Source: Candidatus Wolfebacteria bacterium CG_4_10_14_0_8_um_filter_39_64 (GTDB lineage Bacteria; Patescibacteriota; Minisyncoccia; UBA6257; UBA9933). Taken from it: a stretch of 12,814 nucleotides of DNA. Under the pieces are notes generated by a model that saw only the letters and a list, made by a program, of their open reading frames with translations, did not search any database and had not been told where the DNA came from. The translations under genes were made by a program, and so were the position numbers. Positions 1 to 6,004 of this stretch are shown piece after piece (position 1 is the first letter of the stretch; the number at the start of each line of letters is the position of its first letter). The stretch lies in NCBI GenBank assembly GCA_002784365.1, contig PFKY01000036.1:1-12814 (forward strand). Direction: 5' to 3'.

Positions 1-29
1 GCCAACAAAAAATTAGGCCAGTAAAATTT

Positions 30-55
30 AAAAATCGCCAATCGGGCGATTTTTT
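30..55 (+). terminator. Rho-independent terminator of an upstream gene
   Basis: A perfect 10-bp stem has arms 30-39 (AAAAATCGCC) and 45-54, a 5-nt loop, and ends in a T run (50-55). The A-rich 5' arm means the hairpin could also act on the opposite strand. It probably closes a gene that lies left of the window. The NUDIX promoter overlaps its last bases. Confidence 0.75.
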
Positions 56-63
56 GGTAGAAT
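55..63 (+). promoter_or_regulatory. Extended -10 promoter, leaderless start of the NUDIX fragment
   Basis: TGGTAGAAT matches the extended -10 pattern TGnTAnnnT. The hexamer ends at 63 and the ATG is at 71, so transcription would begin at or next to the start codon. No -35 box is seen; that region falls in the terminator stem. There is no ribosome binding site. Confidence 0.5.
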
Positions 64-70
64 AAGATAT

Positions 71-298
71 ATGAAAAAAGAATATGCTGCCTTTTTAGTT
101 TCTTTTAAGTTAATTTTTCGCAAAAATAACAGAATATTAATTTTAACCGAATCCGCAACGGGATTTTTAGATTTTCCGGGTGGCCGCGTAGAAAAGAAAG
201 AAATTACGCTACCGATTAAAGATTTATTCAAAAGAGAAATAAAAGAGGAATTAGGAAAAGATGTTAAATATAGAATTTTAGGACCCGCTATTCAATAA
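71..298 (+). CDS. Truncated NUDIX hydrolase (N-terminal half)
   Basis: The 75 residues cover the first strands and the Nudix box of a NUDIX hydrolase, a family that cleaves nucleoside diphosphates linked to another moiety. Seen: FPGGRVEKKE followed by REIKEELG. This fits G-x5-E-x(n)-REuxEExG, but with ten residues between the first Glu and the REuxEE part instead of the usual seven. NUDIX proteins normally have about 130-160 residues, and this one stops just after the box at GPAIQ. The bases after the stop give no NUDIX C-terminal half in any frame, so a simple frameshift does not explain the loss. It is either a decayed remnant or a very short derivative. The start follows an extended -10 directly, suggesting it is still transcribed. 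Activity is doubtful. Confidence 0.6.
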   Translation: MKKEYAAFLVSFKLIFRKNNRILILTESATGFLDFPGGRVEKKEITLPIKDLFKREIKEELGKDVKYRILGPAIQ

Positions 299-337
299 AG
301 AAATTAGGTTATAAATAATATTAGGCAAGAAAATTTA

Positions 338-346
338 TGATAAGAT
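338..346 (+). promoter_or_regulatory. Extended -10 promoter, leaderless start of ftsQ
   Basis: TGATAAGAT matches TGnTAnnnT. The hexamer TAAGAT (341-346) lies 6 nt before the ATG at 353, so the predicted transcript begins within about one base of the start codon. No Shine-Dalgarno sequence is present in 325-352, and no clear -35 box was found. Confidence 0.5.
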
Positions 347-352
347 AAATCC

Positions 353-1222
353 ATGCAAAGCGATTTTTATCTTGACGAAAGACAAAGGAAAAAACGCCGC
401 CGGCGCTTGAAATTGAAAATTTACGGCGGTATTTTCCTCTTTTTTATTTTAGCGGTCGGCGTCGCTTATTTAATCGTTTATTCGCCGTTTTTTCAAATTA
501 AACAAATTACCGCAGACGGTAAAGAGGTTGACGGCAAGGAGATAATTGAGGATTTAAAAAATTTTTTCGCCGGCCAATCAAAAATTACTTCGTTTTTAGG
601 GGCTGGAAATATCTTGATTTGGGACAATAAAAAATTAGCCGAATTTCACAAAAATCCCGAAATCGCCGACTTAACGATTGAAAAAGATTATCTTGAACGA
701 CAAATAAGGATTAATATCAGAGAAAGGGAAAGGTTTGGCATGTGGTGTCTCCAAGCGCAGACCAACGCAGACCATACGCAGACTAACGCAGAAAATGAAA
801 TTAGTCCGCGAGAGTCAGCGTTAAGTCCGCGTGAGTCCGCGTTTTGTTTCTGGTTTGATAAGAACGGCGTGATTTTCGCTGAGGCACCGTTCGTAGAAGG
901 CAATCTAATCAATAATGTTGACGATTTTTCCGGCCGTTCTTTGAAACTCGGCGAATTGGTATTGGCAGAGAAATTTTTCTCAAATTTACTTAAAATTTTT
1001 GAAGTGCTTGAAAAATCGGATTTAGGGATAAAATCATTAAAATTGGAGAAACTTGAATTTCAAGAGATTATCACCGAATCTTCGCCTAAAATTTATTTCA
1101 GTTTAAGAATTGACCCAAAATTCACTTTGGCCGCGATTGAATCCATAAAAAATCTCGGTTTGGAGAGAATTAAGTACATTGATTTACGCGTAGAAAATAG
1201 GGTTTATTATAAGTTAAAATAG
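353..1222 (+). CDS. ftsQ: FtsQ-like cell division protein with POTRA domain
   Basis: 289 residues. The order is a basic cytoplasmic tail (RQRKKRRRR, about 10-19), one membrane helix (22-43), a POTRA-like domain (about 47-122) and a beta domain containing FWFDKNGVIFAEAP (167-179) and YIDLRVENRVYYK near the end. This is the plan of FtsQ/DivIB, a bitopic protein that links early and late divisome components outside the membrane. Length fits the family. Residues about 133-164 (rich in QTNA and SPRESA) are encoded by an imperfect palindrome of repeats and look like an insertion between RERFGMWC and FWFDKNG, which would normally lie close together. The gene stands alone, without ftsA or ftsZ. Its stop overlaps by 9 bp the end of the opposite-strand glycosyltransferase gene. 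The family call is good; the division role is inferred from family. Confidence 0.75.
   Translation: MQSDFYLDERQRKKRRRRLKLKIYGGIFLFFILAVGVAYLIVYSPFFQIKQITADGKEVDGKEIIEDLKNFFAGQSKITSFLGAGNILIWDNKKLAEFHKNPEIADLTIEKDYLERQIRINIRERERFGMWCLQAQTNADHTQTNAENEISPRESALSPRESAFCFWFDKNGVIFAEAPFVEGNLINNVDDFSGRSLKLGELVLAEKFFSNLLKIFEVLEKSDLGIKSLKLEKLEFQEIITESSPKIYFSLRIDPKFTLAAIESIKNLGLERIKYIDLRVENRVYYKLK
756..841 (+). repeat. Imperfect palindromic repeat inserted in ftsQ
   Basis: Left arm 756-792 carries four copies of CGCAGAC at spacings of 10, 11 and 10 nt. Right arm 805-841 carries the reverse complement (GTCCGCG type) at the same spacings. 26 of 37 positions pair, with a 12-nt spacer. Five of the 11 mismatches are A/C on the + strand and so become G-U wobbles in a minus-strand RNA. 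The segment stays in frame with ftsQ. Confidence 0.8.
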
Positions 1223-3175
1223 TTTGTATATAAATATCGATTTTCCTGCTCTGAAATCCGGTTGATACGGATTTTTTATTTTTTGAAGCCATCGATATTC
1301 ATCTTCGGGATTGCGATTTTGGCCGGGATGCAATTTACCCAAAGCGCCTTGTAAATTATTAATTGAAACCGCCAGCCATTCAATTTCTTCTTCTTTTGGA
1401 TTGCCTTTGGATGACTGCCAATATTCAACTTTGCCGTCTAAATAATATTTCGGATTGCCGCCGCCAAAATAATCAACGCTGATTTTATCAACACCATTCT
1501 CCTTAACCCATTGAGTCAGTCGTTTCAAATCCTGGCCCCAATCATAATTGGAATCAGTCACATATTGATAACCATTATCAGTCCCGCCGCCAAACTGGTT
1601 AAAATAAGAAAGAAAATGAGGGGCGGTGAATAAAGTTTCGGTCAGATACCAAGCGAGCAAAGCCCCGATTAAAGTTCCTTTTAGGGAAAATTTTGCAAGA
1701 GTGGCGAGCGAAGCCAATAATTTTTTCCAAAAACTGCCCAGAATAACTATTTTTCCATTCATCCATTTTTTTAAACTACTGGCAGTCAGAATGTAAATAA
1801 AAGGCATGGTTGGCAAAATATGCCGAACCCCAATATTTAAAGGGCTGTTGATGCTATAAGCCCAATATAGAACTATAAAAGCAAGCATTGAAAATTCGGC
1901 GAAATGAGTAGCCAGATAATCCCAGAACTTTCTGAAGCATGAAGTATAAAACTTGAAACATTTTAAAACCCTCCAAATACCCAATAATAGCGCAAAAGCG
2001 ATTAAAATTAGCGAGGGAATGGATTCTTTTAAAATAAAAACCACGGGGAAATAATACCACCAGCCAGCCGCCGACACCTCGCCTAAGAAATAAGCAGTAT
2101 TGCCGCCGGCCGAACGCTGAAATACCATCAAAACTCCCAGCATATATTGTCCCAAAGGTCTTAAAATTTTATTTTGACTCATCCAGATGTTTATTTCTGC
2201 CAAACATCTGGCGCGGCGAGCTAAAGAAATTTTGGAATCTAATCTGCAACTTTCCCAATTACGGTCCGGTCCACCAGCAAAAGAAGTTAGAGTAAATTGC
2301 GTGTCAGATTTTTGTTTTTCAACCGGATAGTTAAGAGTAAAAACAAAGTAAACTAGATAAACAATAAAATAGCCGATAGCAAATATAATTATCAGATAAA
2401 AAATATAGCGGAAGAAAATTTTAAGTAATTGACCAAAACCAGCAAATAATCCATATCCTTTATTTTTGAATTCCCAGAGACAGAAAACAATAATCAGAAA
2501 TCCGAAGAAAGGAATGAGCAAAACCGCCGAGAATTTTGTCAATTGGGCGATGCCAAGAGCGACGCCCGCAAAAATTAAATGCCGGCGGCTCGGCTTAAAA
2601 AGAAATTTTACAAAATAATAACTGGCGATAAATATTCCTAAAGCCGCGCCAATGTCGGTGGTAACATAATGTCCGTGAGCCAGAACCGTCGGAGAAAAGC
2701 CAAAAAGAAAAGTCGGGAACAGGGCCCACCAGCGACCAATCAGTTCTTTAGCCCAGATATAGATAAAAAAGATTAAAAGAATGGTCAGAAGCATTGGGCC
2801 TAAGCGCGACCACTGAATAATTTTATCAGCGTCATTGCCGGCCTGCCCGCCCGCTGGCGTGGATTCGTAAAGAAACTGAGCGCCAACTGCCCACTGACCA
2901 TTGACGTCAGTTTGCCAGCTTGATTTATCGGTCGGGAAATTCAACTTCTGAAATAATAAAGGCAAAGCAGCCAGAGCCTTAATTAAGGGCGGATGTTCAG
3001 GATTTAAGCGATAATCTAAATACCGAACATAGCCATAGCCAGATGGAATATGGGCTAATTCGTCCATAGTGGCTGATTCTTGTTGGGAAGCATTAAACAT
3101 CAAGATAAACGAGGCAAGAATAAAGAGTCCAAGAATCAGCCATGGAATAATTTCTAAAACTCTAAACCGTTTCAT
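1214..3175 (-). CDS. GT39-like integral membrane glycosyltransferase
   Basis: 653 residues with about a dozen hydrophobic segments, beginning with a helix at 8-28. The first outer loop holds MDE (37-39) and NPEHPP (58-63). An acidic DE pair in this loop is the catalytic signature of the GT39/PMT/ArnT superfamily, which moves sugars from polyprenyl-phosphate donors to acceptors on the outer face of the membrane. Other family-like segments are QLTKFSA (211-217), GVRHILP (449-455) and DSNYDWGQDL (541-550), the last in the soluble C-terminal domain. Donor and acceptor cannot be read from sequence. TPAGGQAG (106-113) looks like a repeat-derived insert. The start is set by a TATAAT box 7 nt upstream. 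The gene ends tail to tail with ftsQ (9-bp overlap). Confidence 0.8.
   Translation of the reverse strand: MKRFRVLEIIPWLILGLFILASFILMFNASQQESATMDELAHIPSGYGYVRYLDYRLNPEHPPLIKALAALPLLFQKLNFPTDKSSWQTDVNGQWAVGAQFLYESTPAGGQAGNDADKIIQWSRLGPMLLTILLIFFIYIWAKELIGRWWALFPTFLFGFSPTVLAHGHYVTTDIGAALGIFIASYYFVKFLFKPSRRHLIFAGVALGIAQLTKFSAVLLIPFFGFLIIVFCLWEFKNKGYGLFAGFGQLLKIFFRYIFYLIIIFAIGYFIVYLVYFVFTLNYPVEKQKSDTQFTLTSFAGGPDRNWESCRLDSKISLARRARCLAEINIWMSQNKILRPLGQYMLGVLMVFQRSAGGNTAYFLGEVSAAGWWYYFPVVFILKESIPSLILIAFALLLGIWRVLKCFKFYTSCFRKFWDYLATHFAEFSMLAFIVLYWAYSINSPLNIGVRHILPTMPFIYILTASSLKKWMNGKIVILGSFWKKLLASLATLAKFSLKGTLIGALLAWYLTETLFTAPHFLSYFNQFGGGTDNGYQYVTDSNYDWGQDLKRLTQWVKENGVDKISVDYFGGGNPKYYLDGKVEYWQSSKGNPKEEEIEWLAVSINNLQGALGKLHPGQNRNPEDEYRWLQKIKNPYQPDFRAGKSIFIYKLF
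1934..1961. repeat. Degenerate heptamer repeat inside the GT39-like gene
   Basis: Four consecutive 7-mers on the + strand: GAAGCAT, GAAGTAT, AAAACTT, GAAACAT. They encode residues about 405-414 of the membrane protein, in a Cys/Phe/Lys-rich loop. The third unit is divergent, so this is the weakest member of the heptamer tracts in the window. Confidence 0.45.
2183..2211. repeat. 10-bp inverted repeat inside the GT39-like gene
   Basis: CCAGATGTTT (2183-2192) and its exact reverse complement (2202-2211) are separated by 9 nt. It falls in coding sequence for residues about 322-331. It could form a hairpin, but codon-level coincidence cannot be excluded. Confidence 0.45.
2837..2862. repeat. GC-rich repeat-like insert (encodes TPAGGQAG)
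   Basis: A 26-nt stretch that is almost entirely G and C lies inside an AT-rich gene. GCCGGC at its left end nearly pairs with GCTGGC near its right end. On the coding strand it gives TPAGGQAG between YES and NDADK. Short GC-rich tracts of this composition are, as I recall, common repeats in Parcubacteria genomes. Confidence 0.45.
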
Positions 3176-3182
3176 TTTGTTT

Positions 3183-3188
3183 ATTATA
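3183..3188 (-). promoter_or_regulatory. TATAAT -10 box, leaderless start of the GT39-like gene
   Basis: On the minus strand a perfect TATAAT is followed by seven bases (AAACAAA) and then the ATG at 3175. This spacing places the transcript start at the initiation codon. The region upstream is a run of overlapping TATAAT-like words (3183-3205), and no ribosome binding site is present. Confidence 0.6.
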
Positions 3189-3212
3189 ATATTATAATAT
3201 AATAATAAATTT

Positions 3213-3367
3213 ATGCCCAGTAACTCAACTCCGAATCTCTTTAACTCAATTTATCGTAGTTGGTTGCTAAGGCAGAATATAATATAAAATATCAAAACCA
3301 AATTAATAAACAACTGCCAAGAGTTAAAGAGAAGATAAATTACATCGGAGTTGAGTTAACTGGGTAT
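3213..3367. mobile_element. MITE-like inverted-repeat element without ORF
   Basis: Terminal inverted repeats: left 3213-3234 (CCCAGTAACTCAACTCCGA core) and right 3345-3367. They match over 22-23 nt with one substitution and one inserted T. A second exact inverted pair, CTCTTTAACTC at 3237-3247 and its complement at 3321-3331, lies inside. The AT-rich core (about 3276-3311) encodes nothing. TAT occurs just outside or at both ends, which could be a short target duplication, but the edges are uncertain. It sits between two divergent genes. Alternatives are a structured RNA or a large regulatory palindrome. Confidence 0.5.
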
Positions 3368-3375
3368 GGTAAAAT
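3367..3375 (+). promoter_or_regulatory. Extended -10 promoter-like site
   Basis: TGGTAAAAT fits TGnTAnnnT and starts at the right edge of the inverted-repeat element. The predicted transcript would begin near 3382 and cover the lysine-rich ORF and then the 109-aa gene. The same nonamer recurs at 3470-3478, 16 nt before the GTG at 3495. Confidence 0.35.
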
Positions 3376-3412
3376 TATAAGTGGAAAGGTCGGCTAAAAA
3401 ATTATTAAAATA

Positions 3413-3475
3413 ATGGCTAAGAAAAAAATTAAGAAGAAAATTGCCAAAAAGTCAGCCAAAAAAGTTTGCTGGTAA
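3413..3475 (+). CDS. Possible short lysine-rich peptide
   Basis: A 20-codon ORF beginning MAKKKIKKKIAKKSAKK and ending VCW. Half of its residues are lysine. It resembles the N-terminal tails of lysine-rich, histone H1-like or ribosome-associated proteins that are common in this kind of genome. It has no Shine-Dalgarno sequence; the nearest promoter-like site is 3367-3375. It could be a real micro-protein, the start of a broken gene, or chance coding in A-rich DNA. I found no frameshift that joins it to the next gene, because both neighbouring frames hit stops at 3473-3482. Confidence 0.25.
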   Translation: MAKKKIKKKIAKKSAKKVCW

Positions 3476-3494
3476 AATCTGATTTCAAATCTCT

Positions 3495-3824
3495 GTGGAT
3501 AAACTGATTTGGACAAAGCATTCTGAGGCGAAAATGAGTTTTTATCATTTTTCAAAGCAGCGAGTGCAGCGAGTTTTGCATACGCCGAAAAGAATAGAAG
3601 AGGGAATTGCGCCCAATACCATTGCCATGATGCAAGTAGCCGGCAGCCAAAAACATCCCTATGAAATTTGGTTGATGGTTCAAGAAAAGCGACAAGCAAA
3701 AAGAGACAAGCGACAAAAAATTACAAAAATTATTTCGGCTTGGAAATATCCGGGCCGGACCAAACCGGGCGAACCGTTGCCCGAGGAAATTTTAAGAGAA
3801 ATAAGAGAAGCGGCTATTTTATAA
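3495..3824 (+). CDS. Small hypothetical protein, DUF4258-like
   Basis: 109 residues from a GTG start. The N-terminus, LIWTKHSEAKMSFYHFSKQR, has the W-T-x-H-x-x-x-K/R-M pattern of DUF4258-like proteins, followed by RIEEGIAP, HPYEIWLM, and KIISAWKYPG. This is a small alpha-beta fold of unproven function, and some relatives recall toxin components. The GTG keeps the WTKH motif; the next Met (codon 14) would cut it. An in-frame stop at 3480-3482 rules out a longer N-terminus. Residues about 64-75 (EKRQAKRDKRQK) are encoded by a dispersed repeat and are probably an insertion between the WLM strand and the ISAW strand. No antitoxin partner is evident. Function not assigned. Confidence 0.55.
   Translation: MDKLIWTKHSEAKMSFYHFSKQRVQRVLHTPKRIEEGIAPNTIAMMQVAGSQKHPYEIWLMVQEKRQAKRDKRQKITKIISAWKYPGRTKPGEPLPEEILREIREAAIL
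3689..3716 (+). repeat. Dispersed 28-nt repeat (GACAAG family), copy A
   Basis: It begins GCGACAAGC and ends GACAAGCGACAA. It matches positions 6804-6831 at 26 of 28 bases in the same orientation on the + strand, although the two host genes run in opposite directions. Units are about 7 nt, based on ACAAGCG. It encodes a basic stretch of the 109-aa protein. Confidence 0.75.
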
Positions 3825-3883
3825 AACTATTTTTGTTCCCGCCACTTAAAACTAACTACCTTATAATTAAATAATAATTTATT

Positions 3884-3889
3884 TAAAAT
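3884..3889 (+). promoter_or_regulatory. Possible -10 box of ychF
   Basis: TAAAAT lies 9 nt before the ATG at 3899. A TATAGT at 3890-3895 is too close to the ATG for normal spacing, and TATAAT at 3862-3867 would give a 5' leader of about 25 nt. The whole stretch 3859-3898 is A+T-rich without a ribosome binding site, so the true box is unclear. Confidence 0.3.
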
Positions 3890-3898
3890 TATAGTCAA

Positions 3899-4762
3899 AT
3901 GAAACTATCAATCGGCATCGTAGGCTTGCCCAATGTCGGCAAATCACTACTTTTTAAAATCCTGACCAAGCAGGAGGTGAATATTGCCAATTATCCTTTT
4001 TGCACGATTAATCCTAATGTGGGGGTGGTGCCAGCCAAAGACGAACACTTGAAGAAGGTAGCGGCCATGATGGGTTCAAAACAAATTTTACCGGCGGTTT
4101 TTGAATTTATGGATATTGCGGGTTTGGTTCGCGGCGCTCATCAGGGTGCGGGTTTGGGCAATCAATTCTTGGCCCAAATTCGGGAAGTGGATGCTATCAT
4201 TCATCTGGTTCGAATTTTTCAGGATAGCGAGATTGTTCACTTTGAGGGCAAGATTGAACCTTTAGCTGATTTTGAAGCAGTGGAGAATGAATTAAAAATG
4301 AAAGATGAGCAGTCAAAAGAAAAAATAAATCTTTTGTCTCTCAAACCCCAATTGGTTGTTTTAAATGGTCAAGAAAACGAAACGCCGCTTCAGTTAACTG
4401 AAGCGCTTAAAAAAATTAATCGTCACTATTTATTTTGGGATTTAAAAAATGAATTTGGGGAAAAAAATCTTCAAAAGATTTTTAGTGCTTTCAAAAATTT
4501 ACTTGATTTGATTACTTTTTATACCGCCAATGAAAATGAAGCCCGGTCTTGGTTCGTCAAAAAAGGCACCCTGGCGCCGCAGGCGGCTGGCGTGGTGCAT
4601 ACGGATTTTGAAAATAAATTCATCAAAGCCGAAGTAATAAGTTGGCAGAAATTGGTTGATGCTGGTTCTTGGCATAATGCCAAGCAAAAAGGTTGGCTTC
4701 GTCTGGAGGGCAGAGAATATGTCGTCCAAGACAGCGATGTAATAGTTATAAAACACGGATAG
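3899..4762 (+). CDS. ychF: YchF/OLA1-type P-loop ATPase lacking the helical domain
   Basis: YchF is a ribosome-associated, Obg-related P-loop protein that prefers ATP. Seen: Walker A GLPNVGKS (9-16), NYPFCTI (31-37), DIAGLVRGA (72-80), NGQE (156-159), the NxxE form of the G4 motif linked to ATP preference, H102 in the position of the family's catalytic His (IIHLVR), and a C-terminal TGS domain (about 201-285) with KGTLAPQAAGVVHTDFE and LEGREYVVQDSD. The family usually has about 360 residues; this has 287. The gap is local: after DFEAVENEL (124-132) only about 16 residues precede LKPQLVVLN, where relatives carry a helical, coiled-coil domain of roughly 70-80 residues. Both flanks are intact, so this is a clean domain loss. 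A 20-bp palindrome encodes residues 163-169. Confidence 0.9.
   Translation: MKLSIGIVGLPNVGKSLLFKILTKQEVNIANYPFCTINPNVGVVPAKDEHLKKVAAMMGSKQILPAVFEFMDIAGLVRGAHQGAGLGNQFLAQIREVDAIIHLVRIFQDSEIVHFEGKIEPLADFEAVENELKMKDEQSKEKINLLSLKPQLVVLNGQENETPLQLTEALKKINRHYLFWDLKNEFGEKNLQKIFSAFKNLLDLITFYTANENEARSWFVKKGTLAPQAAGVVHTDFENKFIKAEVISWQKLVDAGSWHNAKQKGWLRLEGREYVVQDSDVIVIKHG
4386..4405. repeat. Perfect 20-bp palindrome within ychF
   Basis: CGCTTCAGTT followed directly by its reverse complement. It encodes part of TPLQLTEAL in the segment after the NGQE motif. A perfect 20-bp palindrome is expected about 0.01 times by chance in a window of this length, assuming equal base use. Confidence 0.75.
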
Positions 4763-4768
4763 CCCACA

Positions 4769-4796
4769 AAATCCTAAATTCTAAATCCTAAATTCT
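4769..4796. repeat. Heptamer tandem repeat before the DUF763 gene
   Basis: Four 7-mers in strict alternation: AAATCCT, AAATTCT, AAATCCT, AAATTCT, then AAAA. They fill most of the gap between ychF and the ATG at 4805. AAATTCT is the same unit that occurs, on the opposite strand, at 7461-7488. Each junction gives a TAAATT or TAAATC word that could pass for a weak -10 box. Confidence 0.8.
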
Positions 4797-4804
4797 AAAA
4801 CAAT

Positions 4805-6004
4805 ATGTATCGAAGCGGTATCGCCACATTTACTTTGGATTACGGAAAATGCCCGCCGTGGCTTTTTGAGCGGATGGTTAAACTTGGCCGGGAGATGACG
4901 CGCGTGCTGATTGAGGAATACGGACCGGATGAATTTATCAAAAGAATCGCTGACCCGGTCTGGTTTCAGTCATTAGGCACGGTTTTGGCTTTTGATTGGA
5001 ACGCTTCGGGCTTAACCACGATTTTAACAGCCGCCCTAAAAGAAGCGATTCGCGGCCAGGAAAAGGATTTGGGAGTTTTTATTGCTGGCGGCAAAGGAAA
5101 AACTTCGCGTAGAACTCCCGATGAAATCATCAATTGGGGAGAAAAATTGAATTTGCCGGCGCCCAAAACGCAATCATTGGTCTACGGTTCTAAAATGGCG
5201 GCCAAAGTTGACAGCGCTCTGATTCAAGACGGCTTTCAGATTTATCATCACAGTTTTTTCTTTAGCCGAGGTGGAGCGTGGACAGTGGTTCAGCAGGGGA
5301 TGAACCCCCCACATAAAATTTATGTGGGGGGTGAATATCGAATGACTGAGGGTACCGCCCGCAGATACCACTGGCATTCGGAAAATATCAAAGATTTTGT
5401 CTGTGAACCGCATTCAGGAATTGCCAGCCAAACAAAAGTAAAAAGTCCCTTGAATTTAACCGCTGAAAAAAGCGAAAAAACCAGAGAGGTTAGCACTGAA
5501 TTGGTCAAAGCCGGTTATCACAGTTTGATGAAAGACATTGAAATTTTGCGCAAGCATTCATCGGAATTGCATAAGACCTTAGCTTTAAAAATAAGTTCGC
5601 CAGCCGGAGATGAGAACTTAGTAAAATTACTAAAATTGGAGAATATTGAATTTCAGCATCATCCGGTAGAAGCGGAAGATTTTTCAAAAAGCAGATATCT
5701 GGAAAAAATCCTCTGGCAGGTTTGCGACCAGCAGCCGGAGAATTATGAGAAACTTCTGGCAATTAAAGGCGTTGGCCCGAAAACCATGCGGGCTTTGGCT
5801 TTAACTGCTGAGGTAATTTACGGTGCCAGGCCCTCTTATGAAGACCCAGCCAGATATTCATTTGCTCACGGCGGCAAAGACGCCACGCCATATCCGGTTG
5901 ACAAAAAAACCTATGACCAAACTATTGAAATAATGAAAAACGCGGTTCAAAAAACCAAATTGCCGTTTTCGGAAAAAAGAAAAATAATTGAAAGATTATT
6001 TTAA
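4805..6004 (+). CDS. DUF763 domain-containing protein
   Basis: 399 residues. The N-terminal half is a clear DUF763 match by eye: SGIATFTLDYGKCPPWLFERM (split here 4-14 and 15-24), DPVWFQSLGTVLAFDWNASG (50-69), AGGKGKTSRRTPDEI (94-108) and ARRYHW (185-190). The C-terminal half holds a helix-hairpin-helix-like LLAIKGVGPKTMRAL (317-331), which suggests non-specific DNA contact, and YSFAHGGKDATPYPVD. The family is widespread in archaea and some bacteria; its role is unknown, and nucleic-acid work is a guess from the HhH. In relatives, as I recall them, VVQQGMN runs on almost directly to ARRYHW. Here about 17 residues intervene, ten encoded by a 29-nt palindrome. It follows ychF by 42 nt and may share its transcript. 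It ends 9 bp inside the convergent gene. Confidence 0.85.
   Translation: MYRSGIATFTLDYGKCPPWLFERMVKLGREMTRVLIEEYGPDEFIKRIADPVWFQSLGTVLAFDWNASGLTTILTAALKEAIRGQEKDLGVFIAGGKGKTSRRTPDEIINWGEKLNLPAPKTQSLVYGSKMAAKVDSALIQDGFQIYHHSFFFSRGGAWTVVQQGMNPPHKIYVGGEYRMTEGTARRYHWHSENIKDFVCEPHSGIASQTKVKSPLNLTAEKSEKTREVSTELVKAGYHSLMKDIEILRKHSSELHKTLALKISSPAGDENLVKLLKLENIEFQHHPVEAEDFSKSRYLEKILWQVCDQQPENYEKLLAIKGVGPKTMRALALTAEVIYGARPSYEDPARYSFAHGGKDATPYPVDKKTYDQTIEIMKNAVQKTKLPFSEKRKIIERLF
5304..5332. repeat. 29-nt palindrome inserted in the DUF763 gene
   Basis: Arms 5304-5317 (ACCCCCCACATAAA) and 5319-5332 are exact reverse complements around one central A: 14 bp. It encodes PPHKIYVGG (residues about 168-176) and lies in frame inside a conserved block. 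Six-base C and G runs at the arm ends contrast with the AT-rich surroundings. Confidence 0.85.

Noticed and set aside
756..841. CRISPR array
   Set aside because: Units are about 7-10 nt with 2-4-nt gaps and face each other in two arms; no 25-40-nt repeats with unique spacers and no cas genes.
688..912. Minus-strand 74-aa ORF across the ftsQ repeat
   Set aside because: It is open only because the palindromic repeats read similarly on both strands, and it lies wholly inside ftsQ. No start signal or family resemblance.
3394..3699. Minus-strand 101-aa ORF opposite the 109-aa gene
   Set aside because: Shadow of lysine-rich coding on the + strand, which reads as Phe/Leu on the other strand. No promoter-like site or family match.
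4499..4767. Two overlapping minus-strand ORFs opposite the YchF TGS domain
   Set aside because: The + strand encodes a well-conserved TGS domain; the antisense products resemble nothing.
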